Assembly (NCBI RefSeq): GCF_016804325.1
Contig: NZ_CP043627.1
Span: forward strand, 6,541,001-6,605,000
Direction: 5' to 3'
DNA from: Methylobacterium aquaticum
GTDB taxonomy: Bacteria; Pseudomonadota; Alphaproteobacteria; Rhizobiales; Beijerinckiaceae
Length of the DNA: 64,000 nt
Below, piece after piece: positions 1 to 8,582 of the stretch (positions are counted from its first letter, which is position 1; each line of letters begins with the position of its first letter). A program made the position numbers and the translations under genes. The notes beneath the pieces are model-generated. The model saw nothing but the letters and a program-made list of their open reading frames with translations. It made no database searches and was not told the origin of the DNA.

Positions 1-487
1 GGAGGTCGAAACGCGGGTGACGGTTATCGGCCGCTCCTTCGACGGGGGCCAGCAGGGCTGCGTCGATATCGCCGGCGATAAGCCTCTCCTCGACGAGGTC
101 CGCCGGACCGATCTCGACCTGAACGGCCAGTTCGCCGATCTCCGCCGAGATGCGGGCGAGAAGCGGAACTCCGGTCTCCGCCGCGATGGACGAGCAGGCT
201 CCGACGGTGAGCTGTCCCGTCTCGCGCTTGCGGAAGCTCTGCGCCTGGCGCTTGGCGGCCTCGGCTGCCCCTAGGGTCATCTGCAGATGCGGCCGCATGA
301 GGCGCCCGAGCTCGGTCAGATGCGTGTTGGCGCGCTCGCGGCGAAAGAGCGGACCGCCGAGCTCGTCCTCAAGCTTTTGGATCGCGCGGGTCAGCGACGG
401 CTGCGCCACGTGCAGCCGCTCGGCCGCGCGGGTGAAGTTCAGGTGCTCGGCCACCGCGAGGAAGTAGCGGACCTGATGCATCTCCAT
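1..487 (-). CDS. LysR-family transcriptional regulator, 3' end outside window
   Basis: About 162 N-terminal residues are visible, starting MEMHQVRYFLAVAEHLNFTR. Residues 1-60 form the LysR winged helix-turn-helix (FTRAAERLHVAQPSLTRAI, then a QKLEDELGG wing), followed by the linker helix and the start of the effector-binding domain. The start at 487 is the first ATG; a second ATG lies two codons later. The gene runs off the left edge, so its effector domain is incomplete and its neighbour on that side is unknown. LysR proteins usually bind DNA as tetramers and control a nearby, often divergent, gene. The rightward neighbour is 400 bp away, so no target is evident. The family call is secure; the role is unknown. 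Confidence 0.9.
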   Translation of the reverse strand, partial: MEMHQVRYFLAVAEHLNFTRAAERLHVAQPSLTRAIQKLEDELGGPLFRRERANTHLTELGRLMRPHLQMTLGAAEAAKRQAQSFRKRETGQLTVGACSSIAAETGVPLLARISAEIGELAVQVEIGPADLVEERLIAGDIDAALLAPVEGAADNRHPRFDL

Positions 488-889
488 GGATTCATCCAAC
501 CCCTTTACAGGCTCGATCCACGCCAATCACGGCCGGGCTTCATCAACACGGAGACTGGAAGGGGGCTGCACTCTCCCGCTTGTCACAGGCCGCTGACTGC
601 CCGCCGAAAACGTCACCGCGTGCCACACGGCGAACCTATCCAAGGACTGAGCGGATCGGACCGGCTGAGGGAATGTCGGCGCTGCCGCCCTCTCCGAACC
701 GGCGCCAGCTGGGAGCCGACCGATAGGCTGAACCGGTTCCTCTAGGAGAGGGTGGATCCCGCCGTGATGGCGCTCGCCATCGGCCGCGACGCGGCATGCA
801 TTGAAACCATAACCATTCGCGAATTCCCGTGGAGCGCCCTCGGTGCTCTCATGAGAACGTCGCCGGGTGGCGGCACACCGGAGATCGCC
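488..889. other. Intergenic region, no gene seen
   Basis: About 400 bp between the divergent LysR gene and the small secreted-protein gene. Long open frames cross it on both strands, but they read as arginine/proline-rich shadow peptides with no recognisable domain. I see no clear terminator or RNA gene. Confidence 0.5.
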
Positions 890-1195
890 ATGAACCGCCT
901 CTTCGTCGCCGGGCTCGCGCTCTGCCTCGCGGGCCCCGCGTCTGCCCAGAACAGCGGCAGCGGACAGCAGTCGGGCGGGCCTGGCCGGGACCGACTCAGC
1001 ACGACCGGAGGCACGCCGAAACCCGTGATCCCGCCCGACCCGAAGCGGCTCGGCTCCGGAAGCCATGCTGGCGGAACGCTCAACAACCGCCTCTCCTCGA
1101 CGGGACCCGGCGGTGCGGCCCCGATCGCGAAGCGGGATCCGGCCCTGCGCCGCTACGGTTCCGGGTCGCGCGCGGGTGGCACGCTGAACCGCTGA
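890..1195 (+). CDS. Small secreted protein with a repeated GSGS-AGGTLN motif
   Basis: 101 residues. The N-terminus (MNRLFVAGLALCLAGPASAQ) is a textbook Sec signal peptide with an AxA cleavage site. The mature part is small, basic and glycine/serine-rich, and carries an internal duplication: LGSGSHAGGTLNNRLSSTG and YGSGSRAGGTLNR. No catalytic domain is visible, and I do not recognise the family. The ATG at 890 was preferred to upstream starts because it begins the signal peptide. The gene ends 21 bp before the patatin-like phospholipase gene on the same strand, so the two are probably co-transcribed. A periplasmic or surface role is inferred only from the signal peptide. Confidence 0.7.
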   Translation: MNRLFVAGLALCLAGPASAQNSGSGQQSGGPGRDRLSTTGGTPKPVIPPDPKRLGSGSHAGGTLNNRLSSTGPGGAAPIAKRDPALRRYGSGSRAGGTLNR

Positions 1196-1216
1196 ACCGC
1201 CGGGCCGAGGGAGAGC

Positions 1217-2379
1217 ATGATGGACACGACGAACCCGAGGGTCGCACCGCTCGGCGAGCGACCGAACCTCCGGGCGTTCGGTCAGGTGGTCCTCGTGCTC
1301 CAGGGCGGCGGCGCCCTCGGCGCCTACCAGGTCGGCGTCTACCGCGCCCTGCACGAGGCCGGGATCGAACCCGACTGGGTGATCGGGACTTCGATCGGGG
1401 CGATCAACGGCAGCCTGATCGCCGGCAACCCACCCGAGCGCCGCCTGGAGCGCCTGTCCGCCTTCTGGCAGCGGATCGCGCATGTCGGAATGCGCGGCCG
1501 GCTCTCCGGCTGGCCCGGCCTCGGGGCGATCTCCGCCCATTGGACGACGCTGATGCAGGGCGTGCCGGGCTTCTTCGCTCCCAATCCCTTCGCGCTCGTG
1601 AATCCTCATTGGCCGCTCGGTCCGGAAGCGGTCGGCTACTACTCGACGGCGCCCTTGCGCGAGACCTTGCGAGACCTGGTTGACCTCACGGTGCTGCAAG
1701 GCGGCACCTGCCGTCTGACCGTGGGCGCGGCCAACGTACGCACGGGCCGGATGCGCTACTTCGACAGCCGCGACGAAGTTCTCGACCTGCGCCACGTCAT
1801 GGCGTCCGGGGCGCTGCCCCGGCTTTCCCGCCGGTGCGCATCGGGGATGATCTCTACTGGGACGGCGGCATCCTGTCGAACACGCCCGTCGAGGCGGTGT
1901 TCGACGACAACCCGCGCCGCGACGGTATCGTGTTCGCGGTCCATATGTGGAACCCGTCCGGTGCCGAGCCACAGACGCTCTGGGAGGTCATCAACCGCCA
2001 GAAGGATCTGCAATACGCCAGCCGCGCCCACAGCCAGATCACGCGGCAGAAGCAGATGCACCGGCTGCGCCACGTGATCGCCGAACTTGCCGGGCGCCTG
2101 CCGGACGACATCGCGGCCGATCCGGAGATCAAGGCGCTCGCTGCCTATGGCTGCGTGACCCGGATGCACGTGGTGCGCCTCCTTGCACCCCGCCTCGAGG
2201 CGGAGGATCACCTGCGCGACATCGATTTCAGCCCGGCTGGGATCCGCGCGCGCGAGGAGGCGGGCTACCGGCACGCGCGAGGCGTCCTCACCCAGGCGCC
2301 TTGGACCCGTGCCGTCGACGACCTGGAAGGTTTCGTGCTGCACGAGGCCGATGCGGGCCACGCCGCGGTGACGTGGTGA
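1217..2379 (+). pseudogene. Patatin-like phospholipase, one-base frameshift
   Basis: Patatin-family acyl hydrolase. The oxyanion-hole glycine run GGGALGAYQVG (about residue 33) and nucleophile elbow GTSIG are in the first frame. The catalytic DGG of the Ser-Asp dyad (DGGILSNTP) is in a second frame that starts near 1820. Restoring one C in the CCCC run at about 1816-1819 joins the frames into a protein of about 387 residues with the usual order of motifs and a typical C-terminal region (WNPSGAEPQTLWEVINRQKD). The start is ATG 1217 or the next codon, preceded by a purine-rich GGGAGAG. These enzymes hydrolyse phospholipids or other acyl esters in the cytoplasm or at membranes. The break may be a sequencing error rather than true decay, because similar single-base losses occur in several neighbouring core genes. 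Confidence 0.85.
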
Positions 2380-2585
2380 AACGCGAGCGACGCGCGGTTC
2401 ACCACGTCCGTGCCACCAACGACCAGGGCTGTCCGTTCCCCCTCCAGCCACATGGACTCGCGTAGCGGCATCGCTGAGCCGATCGGAGGCGTCCACCCAG
2501 TTGCAGGCGGTTCCGACTAACGAGCCGGAGCGTGCCGAGGATGCGAATGCCGCGGGAAGCATGCCGTTTCCATGAGCAGTCGCGC

Positions 2586-3167
2586 TCAGCTCTTCGGTGA
2601 GGCTGCTTGATGCGAAGCGGCGGGATCCCACACGAGGCGGATATCGACCTCCCGCTCCACGTAGCCCCATTCCGGCGTCGCCCTCAGGGCGGCGACCAAT
2701 GCATCGAAAGCGGCGGCATGCTCCGGGGCGAACTCGAACCACGTGAGGAAATCGAATGGCTCCCCGAGATCGCGGCAATGGTAAAGGCGGCGCGCCACGG
2801 CAGGGAGATAGGCCGTTCCGATTGCGGTGTGATGCGAGGTTTCCTCGAAGATGACCCTGCGTTCGTCCTGCGCGAGGTTCCACCAGGCCTGCGACTTGCG
2901 GATCGGGATCAGGGCCGCGCAGGTTGCTTCGCGGCGACCAAGTGACGCCTGCGTCGCACCGAGCATATCGAGCTCCCGTCGCGTCGCGTAGCGGGCGTGG
3001 CCGGCAACCCCCTTCAGTGTCCAACATGGCGCCTCGGCAGGTTGTGCCGCTTCTGCTGCGATATCGAGGCGCTCGGCGCGAGGGAGCGCCTCGCCTCGAA
3101 ATCCATCAATGCTTACGATCCGCCAAGGCCCGCTGGGGCCGCTGCGGAAATAGTCAAGACTTGTCAT
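2586..3167 (-). CDS. Chlorite dismutase-family heme protein (short form)
   Basis: 193 residues, the length of short (clade 2-like) members of the Cld/HemQ superfamily. Diagnostic stretches are WTLKGVAGHARYATRRELD, IPIRKSQAWWNLAQDERR, SHHTAIGTAYLP and RRLYHCRDLGEPFDFLTWFE, a typical ferredoxin-like fold core with a candidate proximal heme histidine in LYHCRD. The distal arginine expected about 13 residues after that histidine in true chlorite dismutases is not obvious, so I would not assign chlorite dismutase activity. The gene lies just downstream of a molybdopterin oxidoreductase and a b-type cytochrome on the same strand, so a role in detoxifying reactive chlorine or oxygen species together with them is plausible but inferred. 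No signal peptide; probably cytoplasmic. Confidence 0.75.
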   Translation of the reverse strand: MTSLDYFRSGPSGPWRIVSIDGFRGEALPRAERLDIAAEAAQPAEAPCWTLKGVAGHARYATRRELDMLGATQASLGRREATCAALIPIRKSQAWWNLAQDERRVIFEETSHHTAIGTAYLPAVARRLYHCRDLGEPFDFLTWFEFAPEHAAAFDALVAALRATPEWGYVEREVDIRLVWDPAASHQAASPKS

Positions 3168-3230
3168 CGCGGGTCCCTCAATTTTGCCGCGCTGTCTAAA
3201 TAAGCAAAAATCGTACCAGAAAACCGCAAT

Positions 3231-4004
3231 TTAGAGCCCGCTAAACCAGTTGAAACCTTTATCCTCCCAGTACCCGCCCGGGTAAGTATTTGTCACCTCG
3301 ATGGCGGTGATCCATTTCGGGTTCTTGAACCCGAGCTTCGTCGACATGCGCAGCCGCAGCGGATAGCCGAACGGGTCGGGCAGCGTCTCGCCCGCGTAAG
3401 TGGTGGCGAGCAGCGTCTGGGGATGCAGCGCCGTCGCCATGTCGATGCTGCTCGGGTAGTCGTCGGCCGTCTTGAAGGCGACGTACTTCGCCCGCAGATC
3501 CGCACCGACCCGCTCCAGGAAGGTCCGGAGCGGCACGCCGGACCACTGCCCGATATAGTCCCAGCCCTCGACGCAGATGTGCCGGATGATCGTCTCGCGC
3601 TGCGGCAGGGCCGCGATCATCTCCCGCGTCCACGGCCTTCGGTCCTGGATGAGGCCCGCGAGTTCGAGCCTCCAGGTAGCCCCGTCCACCGGCTTCACCT
3701 CCTCGACCGGGTAGTAGGCGTTGAAGCGCGGCGGCTTCAGGACCGCCGACGGCGGGTATTCGGGCGCGAGCTTGTTCGGGTCGAACAAGGCCGCCTGGAC
3801 GCCATCGTTGAAGGCCGAGATCGCGCGCAGCGCGTGTCCGACCGAGGTCGAATCGCCGACGTCGCAGCCGGTGAGCATCGTCAGCGCGCCGAGCGACAGG
3901 CCGCCGCGCAGGAATCCTCGCCTTTCCAGCGATCGGATCAGCGGACGGTGATCGTCGAGGATTCCCGGGTTGGGCAGCACGGAGGGACGAAAGAGGGACC
4001 GCAT
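3231..4004 (-). CDS. Molybdopterin-dependent oxidoreductase (sulfite oxidase/MsrP type) with Tat signal
   Basis: 257 residues. Residues 28-47 (ERRGFLRGGLSLGALTMLTG plus C47) resemble a twin-arginine signal ending in a lipobox-like TGC, so export to the periplasm is likely. The core matches the sulfite-oxidase fold: molybdenum-ligating C144 in RHICVEGWDYIGQWSGVPL, then FGYPLRLRMSTKLGFKNPKW. It lacks the C-terminal dimerisation domain of SoxC/SorA and is closer in size to MsrP/YedY, which reduces methionine sulfoxide. The ATG at 4004 is four bases from the stop of the upstream b-type cytochrome gene, implying translational coupling and an oxidoreductase/membrane-electron-donor pair like MsrPQ, although the cytochrome is b561-like rather than MsrQ-like. 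The substrate is not determinable from sequence. Confidence 0.85.
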   Translation of the reverse strand: MRSLFRPSVLPNPGILDDHRPLIRSLERRGFLRGGLSLGALTMLTGCDVGDSTSVGHALRAISAFNDGVQAALFDPNKLAPEYPPSAVLKPPRFNAYYPVEEVKPVDGATWRLELAGLIQDRRPWTREMIAALPQRETIIRHICVEGWDYIGQWSGVPLRTFLERVGADLRAKYVAFKTADDYPSSIDMATALHPQTLLATTYAGETLPDPFGYPLRLRMSTKLGFKNPKWITAIEVTNTYPGGYWEDKGFNWFSGL

Positions 4005-4007
4005 CGC

Positions 4008-4655
4008 CTAGGGCTCCTTGCGCCGCGCGGGGAGTTCGGGGCCGCCGGTCAGCATCGCCCACAGCGTGCGCGGCACCAGCAGCGAGAGGGCGACGTGGAC
4101 GACGAGGAAGCCGACGATCACCGCCATGCCGAGGAAGTGGATCAGGCGGGCCGACTGAAAGCCTCCGAGGAGCGCAACGAGCCCTGAGAACTGCACGGGC
4201 TTCCAGATCGCCAGGCCGGACACAACCTGCGCGATGCCAGCGAGGATCACCACGATGTAGAGGATCTTCTGCACCGCGTTGTACATAGTCAGGTCTTCGT
4301 GGGCGAGATTGAACCTAAGCGTCTCGCGTACCGTCTCGACGACCTCTCCGAGGCGGATCGGCAGCAGGCGCTCGCGCAGGCGCCCGGTCGCGACGCCGTA
4401 GATGAGGTAGGCGGTGCCGTTGAGGGCCAGCACCCACATCGCCGCGAAGTGCCAGAGCAGGCTCTCGGCCGCCCAGGAACCAATCTTTACCGGAAAGTGG
4501 AGCCCGTGGAAGATCACGGAATCGTTGTAGATCCCCCAGCCCGATCCGATCAGCACGATCATCGCAGCCGCGTTGGTCCAGTGCATGACCCGGATGGCGA
4601 GCGGATGCAGGCGCCGCATTTGTGAGGTAGTAGAATTTATAGCGATAATATCCAT
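4008..4655 (-). CDS. Membrane b-type cytochrome (cytochrome b561/hydrogenase-b family)
   Basis: 215 residues with four hydrophobic helices. Conserved heme-type histidines are seen in LAIRVMHWTNA (helix 1), ESLLWHFAAMW, SARLIHFLGM and VVHVALSLL, the pattern of the cytochrome b561 / Ni-Fe-hydrogenase cytochrome b family. It should carry electrons between the quinone pool and the adjacent periplasmic molybdenum enzyme. The start could be the annotated ATG (MDIIAINSTTS) or an internal ATG at MRRLHPLAIRVM, which leaves the domain intact. An AT-rich gap with promoter-like sequence separates it from the divergent gene at 4741. It probably heads a three-gene transcript with the molybdopterin enzyme and the Cld-like protein. 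Confidence 0.85.
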   Translation of the reverse strand: MDIIAINSTTSQMRRLHPLAIRVMHWTNAAAMIVLIGSGWGIYNDSVIFHGLHFPVKIGSWAAESLLWHFAAMWVLALNGTAYLIYGVATGRLRERLLPIRLGEVVETVRETLRFNLAHEDLTMYNAVQKILYIVVILAGIAQVVSGLAIWKPVQFSGLVALLGGFQSARLIHFLGMAVIVGFLVVHVALSLLVPRTLWAMLTGGPELPARRKEP

Positions 4656-4740
4656 GGCTGACCTTCTATTAGCAAGATAATCTTGTTTACTGACCTCATA
4701 TTTTGATATATATGACTGGCTTCGTGCGAAGGAGGACTGG
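4656..4740. promoter_or_regulatory. AT-rich divergent promoter region
   Basis: An 85-bp gap, much richer in A/T than its surroundings, lies between the divergent cytochrome b gene and the exported-protein gene. It holds TTGTTT near 4683 and TATATA near 4709, plausible -35/-10 elements for the rightward gene, and AT-rich TATAGCGATAATAT near 4636-4650 on the other side. No operator is recognised. Confidence 0.35.
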
Positions 4741-5160
4741 ATGCGACCCTACCCCTTGATGATTCTGCTCGCTCTCGCAGTGCCGGCCGCGGCGGTCGCG
4801 CTCCCTGTCGACCTGCCGGCTCTCGCCGCGAAGGCGGCACGCCGTTTCCCGCAACCGATACGGGCCGGAGATCTGGTCGGCCGGCGCTTGCTCGAGCCGG
4901 AGGAGCGGCAGGCCGTGCTCGGACGCGTGCGCGGTGCGGTGCGCCGGGCTGATGGCGGCGTCGACCTCACCGTCGAGACCGGCTGGTTCTCCGGCCGCGC
5001 CGTGCTGGTTCCGACCGAGGCAGTGGGGCTGCTCGGCGAGCACGTGGCGCTCCTCGACTTGACGCCCGAGCAGCTGCAAACCCTGCCGGAGGCCGGCCCC
5101 GCCGCGGCGATTCCGCCGGACGAGACGATCCGGGTCGGACTGGTGAAGCCGTTTCATTGA
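4741..5160 (+). CDS. Small exported protein, possible PRC-barrel-like fold
   Basis: 139 residues. The N-terminus (MRPYPLMILLALAVPAAAVA) is a signal peptide. The mature part has the pattern GDLVGRRLLEPEE ... VLGRVRGAVRR ... GWFSGRAVLVPTEAVGLLG, which resembles PRC-barrel sheets (a boundary line, 'V(G/V)RV..VV', then a 'lgig.r.v.Vp' strand). The resemblance is weak, and I cannot name the family. A strong ribosome site (AAGGAGG) lies 7 bases before the ATG at 4741. The gene is divergent from the cytochrome b operon and shares an AT-rich intergenic region (about 4656-4735) with it, so co-regulation with that redox cluster is possible. Confidence 0.7.
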   Translation: MRPYPLMILLALAVPAAAVALPVDLPALAAKAARRFPQPIRAGDLVGRRLLEPEERQAVLGRVRGAVRRADGGVDLTVETGWFSGRAVLVPTEAVGLLGEHVALLDLTPEQLQTLPEAGPAAAIPPDETIRVGLVKPFH

Positions 5161-5167
5161 GGCCTCC

Positions 5168-6307
5168 TCATGCCGCCGGCGCCGCGGCGCGGCGCGACAG
5201 GTGGGCGGCGAGCGCGCCAAGCGCGCCCTCGCTCGTGCGCCGGCCGAGCCCAATCCGCAGGCCGTCTTCCGCCACCGGCGCCAGCGGCGAGCGCCAGAGC
5301 GAGCCGGGCAGCACGAGGATGCCGGCCTTCCCCGCCAACTCGCGGGCGAAGGCCTCGCTCGAGTTCGCGCCGCGGTATCGCACGAAGGCGAAGGCGAGGT
5401 TCTGGGCCGGGCCCATCTCCAGGAGGCCTGGGCAGCAGGCGGCGATCTGCTGCAGCCGCGAGGCATTTTGCGTGCCGATGGCGCGGTTGCGGCCGCGGAT
5501 CGTCGCCTCGGATTTCAGCGCGACATGGGCGAGCACCTCGCTCGTTGCGGAGAGGCAGCTCGACGAGCGGCTCTTGGCGACGACGATCCGGGCCAGCAGG
5601 TCGCGGTCCCGGCTCGCGGCCCAGCCGACCCGCAGGCCCGGTAGGCCGAAGCCCTTGGATAGGCCGTTGACGCTGACACCTCGTTCGTAGAGGTCCGCCA
5701 CCACCGGCGGGGCGCCCGCCGTGGCGGTCAGGCCGTAGACCTCGTCGTTGACGAGCCAGATCCCGCGCGCACGGCAGAGGCGCACCAGGGCCTCGAGCCC
5801 ATCAGAGTCGAGCTGCGCCCCGGTGGGCGAGTTCGGCAGGTTCATCAGCACCAGGCGCGTCTCGGGCCTGAGAGCGGCGGCGATCCGGTCCGCGTCGAGG
5901 TGCCAAGCTCCGGCCTCCTCCCGAAGCGGCACGCCGGTCGTCGCGCAGAGCGAGGTCACGGCCTGCTCGGCGGGCTGGTAGATCGGCAGGACGACGACCG
6001 CGTGGTCGCCCGGCTGCACGAGCGACGCCACCGTGCAGGACAAGGCCTCCTGCGCGCCGCTGCAGCACACGAGGTCGTCCCCCGACAGGGTCGCGTGGCG
6101 CGCCGCCAAAGCCGCCCGCAGCCAGGGCGCCCCCCACGGGTCCGGGTAGCCAAGGTCCAGGCGCTCCCAGCGCGCTCGGTCCTCGTGGTCGGCGCGGGCG
6201 AGCAGGTCGGCGAGGGCGAGGGGCTCGCACTCGCTCGCCGCGAGGTCGTGGCGGATACCCGGCGCCCAGCGGGCCAGGAACGCGGCGAGGGCGAAGGTCG
6301 CGGTCAC
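5168..6307 (-). CDS. PLP-dependent class I/II aminotransferase
   Basis: 379 residues of fold-type I aminotransferase. Recognisable elements are the cofactor-phosphate loop SGAQEALSCT, LMNLPNSPTGAQLD (substrate/PLP Asn), LVNDEVYGL (Asp-x-x-Tyr contacting the pyridine nitrogen), the Schiff-base lysine in NGLSKGFGLPGLRVGWA, and a C-terminal arginine in LRIGLGRR for the substrate carboxylate. The enzyme should transfer an amino group between an amino acid and a 2-oxo acid; the substrate is not predictable. Its start is 18 bp from the stop of the radical SAM gene, and both are on the minus strand behind the TIGR04282-type glycosyltransferase, so they form one probable operon of unknown product. 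Confidence 0.9.
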   Translation of the reverse strand: MTATFALAAFLARWAPGIRHDLAASECEPLALADLLARADHEDRARWERLDLGYPDPWGAPWLRAALAARHATLSGDDLVCCSGAQEALSCTVASLVQPGDHAVVVLPIYQPAEQAVTSLCATTGVPLREEAGAWHLDADRIAAALRPETRLVLMNLPNSPTGAQLDSDGLEALVRLCRARGIWLVNDEVYGLTATAGAPPVVADLYERGVSVNGLSKGFGLPGLRVGWAASRDRDLLARIVVAKSRSSSCLSATSEVLAHVALKSEATIRGRNRAIGTQNASRLQQIAACCPGLLEMGPAQNLAFAFVRYRGANSSEAFARELAGKAGILVLPGSLWRSPLAPVAEDGLRIGLGRRTSEGALGALAAHLSRRAAAPAA

Positions 6308-6325
6308 GGCGCCCCTCCGGCCACG

Positions 6326-7390
6326 TCAGAGGCTCCAGCGCAGGCCGCAGCCGGCGCAGGCGCGGGGCGGTTCGTCGGAGAGCAGCGCCGCCCGGAAGTC
6401 CCGGTAGGCCGGCCCGTTCCAGATTGCCCGCAGCTCGTCGCGGGTCGCGTCGCCGAGCGTGTAGTTCTCGTAGCCGCGCTGCGAGAAGGGCGCGATGCAG
6501 CAGGGCAGGGCCCGGCCGTTGGCGGTGACGTACATCACCGTCCAGGGCCGGCGGCAGAGCGACCAGGACGCCTTGTCCTCCGTCCGCCGGACGCTCAGAC
6601 CCGGCTCGGAGGCGGCGCCGGAGGCCGAGAAGATGAGCCCGAGCGAGGCGGCGAGCGCCGCGGCCTCCTCTAGCATCGCCGCGTCCTCCCGCGTCATGCG
6701 CTCGTAGAGCGCCTGGTCGGGCCGGGCGAGGCCCGTCGCCGCGTCCTCGAAGAAGACGAGGCGCTGGAGATGGACCTCTCCGACGCCGATCTCCGCCGCG
6801 ACCCGCACGAAGGCGGGCAGCTCGTGGATCGTCTCCTTGAGCCCCGTCAGCCAGGCCGAGACGCGCGGGCGCTCCCGCCCCTCGCGCACCTGCAGCTCGC
6901 GGAAGGCGCGGACGTTGCGCAGGATGCGGCCGAAATAGTCCTTGCCCCGGATCGCCCGGTAGGAGGCTGCGCTGGCGGCGTCGAGGGAGACCCGCAGCTC
7001 GTCGAGGCCCGCCTCCATCACGGCCCGGCCCCTCTTCTCGGTGAGCACCGTGCCGTTGGTGTTGAACAGGACGTAGGCGCCCCGCTCCTTGAGGTGGCGG
7101 ACCATGCGCGGCAGGTCCTTGACCAGCATCGGCTCGCCGACCCCGTGCAGGACCGCGCGCTGCACGCCCGGCACCTGATCGACGATGCGCGTGAACAGCT
7201 CCCAGCTCATGTCGGCCGGCGGCTCGAGCTCCTCGTAGGTGCGCGGGCAGGTGGTGCAGAGCAGGTTGCAGCGGTTCGTCACCTCCAGGTAGAGGCAGAC
7301 CGGCGGGGCCTCGGCGCGAGATCCGACCCGGGCCGGAGCGGCGTCGTGGTAGCGGCGCGGGTCGGTCGCGAGGGCGACGGCATGCGTCAT
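6326..7390 (-). CDS. Radical SAM protein with SPASM-type C-terminus
   Basis: 354 residues. The radical SAM cluster motif is CNLLCTTC (CxxxCxxC) near residue 40, within LEVTNRCNLLCTTCPRTYE, followed by the GVGEPML SAM-binding stretch. The C-terminal domain has further cysteines (SWSLCRRPW, RALPCCIAP, CAGCGLRW) arranged as in SPASM/twitch auxiliary iron-sulfur domains. Such enzymes modify peptides, sugars or small molecules by radical chemistry. It sits between an aminotransferase and a TIGR04282-type glycosyltransferase on the same strand. Known TIGR04282 clusters make arsenosugar-like compounds, but no arsenic methyltransferase is visible here, so the product stays open. Confidence 0.9.
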   Translation of the reverse strand: MTHAVALATDPRRYHDAAPARVGSRAEAPPVCLYLEVTNRCNLLCTTCPRTYEELEPPADMSWELFTRIVDQVPGVQRAVLHGVGEPMLVKDLPRMVRHLKERGAYVLFNTNGTVLTEKRGRAVMEAGLDELRVSLDAASAASYRAIRGKDYFGRILRNVRAFRELQVREGRERPRVSAWLTGLKETIHELPAFVRVAAEIGVGEVHLQRLVFFEDAATGLARPDQALYERMTREDAAMLEEAAALAASLGLIFSASGAASEPGLSVRRTEDKASWSLCRRPWTVMYVTANGRALPCCIAPFSQRGYENYTLGDATRDELRAIWNGPAYRDFRAALLSDEPPRACAGCGLRWSL

Positions 7391-7472
7391 GGGGCTCGTC
7401 CGGAAAGGGTCGGGGGCGTATCCGCGCGCTGCGGCATGCGCGGGGCGGGCTTCCTGGGGTGGCGCTGTCGCA

Positions 7473-8248
7473 TCAGGCGACCTCCGGTTCCCGCGGCCGG
7501 GCGAGGTCCAGGCGGTCGGCGAGGTCGGTGCGGGCGAAGGTATCGCGCAGGAAGGCGGCGGTGGCCGGTGCCGGGTGTAGGGCGGGCCTCTCCGGGCCCG
7601 GACGATAGCCTTGGAGAACCTCGGCGACGAGCCGGCGGAGGCTGGCGCGGTCGTCGACGTCGTACCAGGTCGGCAGGATCTCGACCGGCAGCCCGATCTC
7701 GGCGGCGCGCGCGAGGGTCTGGGCCGCGACGCGCTCCGTCGACCAGTCGATCGCCTCGAACAGCCGGCGATGGGGCGCCTTCAGGCCAAGCACCCAGTAC
7801 CCGCCATCCTCCGCCGGACCCAGCACCGCACGGTCGCCGGGGCGCGCCAGCCGGTCCGCCAACTCCACCAGCAGGCCCGTCGGCAGGGTCGGGCTGTCGG
7901 CGTTCAGCACGCAGGCGGCCTCGTGGCCCCGCTCGAACAGCGCGGTCACGGCGTGGAACAGGCACGCGCCGAAGCCCGGCAGCCACGTCTCGATCAGCCC
8001 GATCCCCGGAGGCAGCGCATGGTGAAAGAAGCTCTCGCTGCCGGGGGGCCGTAGGCCATGTAGCTCGCCAGCGGCGCCCCCGCCGCGCGGGCGGCCGCGA
8101 GATTGGCGGCCACATCCCTCAGAAACGCCGTGTTGAGGCCGGCGGCCTCCTCGTAGGTGAGGGGCGGCACCAGACGGGTCTTGGTCCGTCCGGGAGCCGA
8201 GGCCTTCGCCATCACCGCCACGCCGCATGATGCCTGTCGTGCACCCAT
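7473..8248 (-). pseudogene. DUF2064 / TIGR04282-type glycosyltransferase, one-base frameshift
   Basis: The N-terminal frame (VAVMAKASAPGRTKTRLVPP, nucleotide-binding start of this GT-A-like family) reads from ATG 8248. The rest (ETWLPGFGACLFHAVTALFE, VLNADSPTLPTGLL with the DSP metal/nucleotide motif, LGPAEDGGYWVLGL, WSTERV) lies in another frame. Adding one C in the C run at 8043-8048 (G run on the plus strand) joins AYGPP to GSESFFHH and gives about 259 residues, normal for the family. TIGR04282 proteins are proposed to transfer sugars in arsenosugar-like pathways. The gene leads a minus-strand group with radical SAM and aminotransferase genes. The frameshift may be a sequence error. Confidence 0.8.
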
Positions 8249-8582
8249 TGATCCTGCGTCCCCGTCGCGGGCCGTGCGGCCCGCTCGTCCCCGCCCTCGT
8301 TCGTGCCGGCGCAACGGTCGCGCTCGTGCAGCTCCTGCGCCGGCCATGGCTGCTAAACTACCGGTCACGGTCGCGCTTCGCTTTCGGAATCCTGCTGCAC
8401 TTGCGAAATGCTCGCGTCCGGCACGCCCTCCGGCGGGTGGCTCTCTACTTCGTGAACCGGGGATCCGCAGTCGGGGGAGGCGCTCCTCTTGGGGAATCCG
8501 TCCTATGGACGCTTGCATGCGAACCCAGGGGAATGCTTCCTGTGCTGCGATGCACTCGCGAGGAGAGGTGAGGAGGCCGCGA

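Noticed and set aside
527..1972. 481-codon open frame on the minus strand
   Set aside because: Arginine-rich shadow of the secreted-protein and patatin genes, with no domain.
1217..2379. Programmed frameshift in the patatin gene
   Set aside because: No slippery heptamer with a downstream structure was recognised, and identical one-base losses occur in unrelated genes, which favours sequence error.
2586..3167. True chlorite dismutase
   Set aside because: Family fold is clear, but the distal arginine at the expected spacing from the candidate heme histidine is not seen; enzyme activity is left unassigned.
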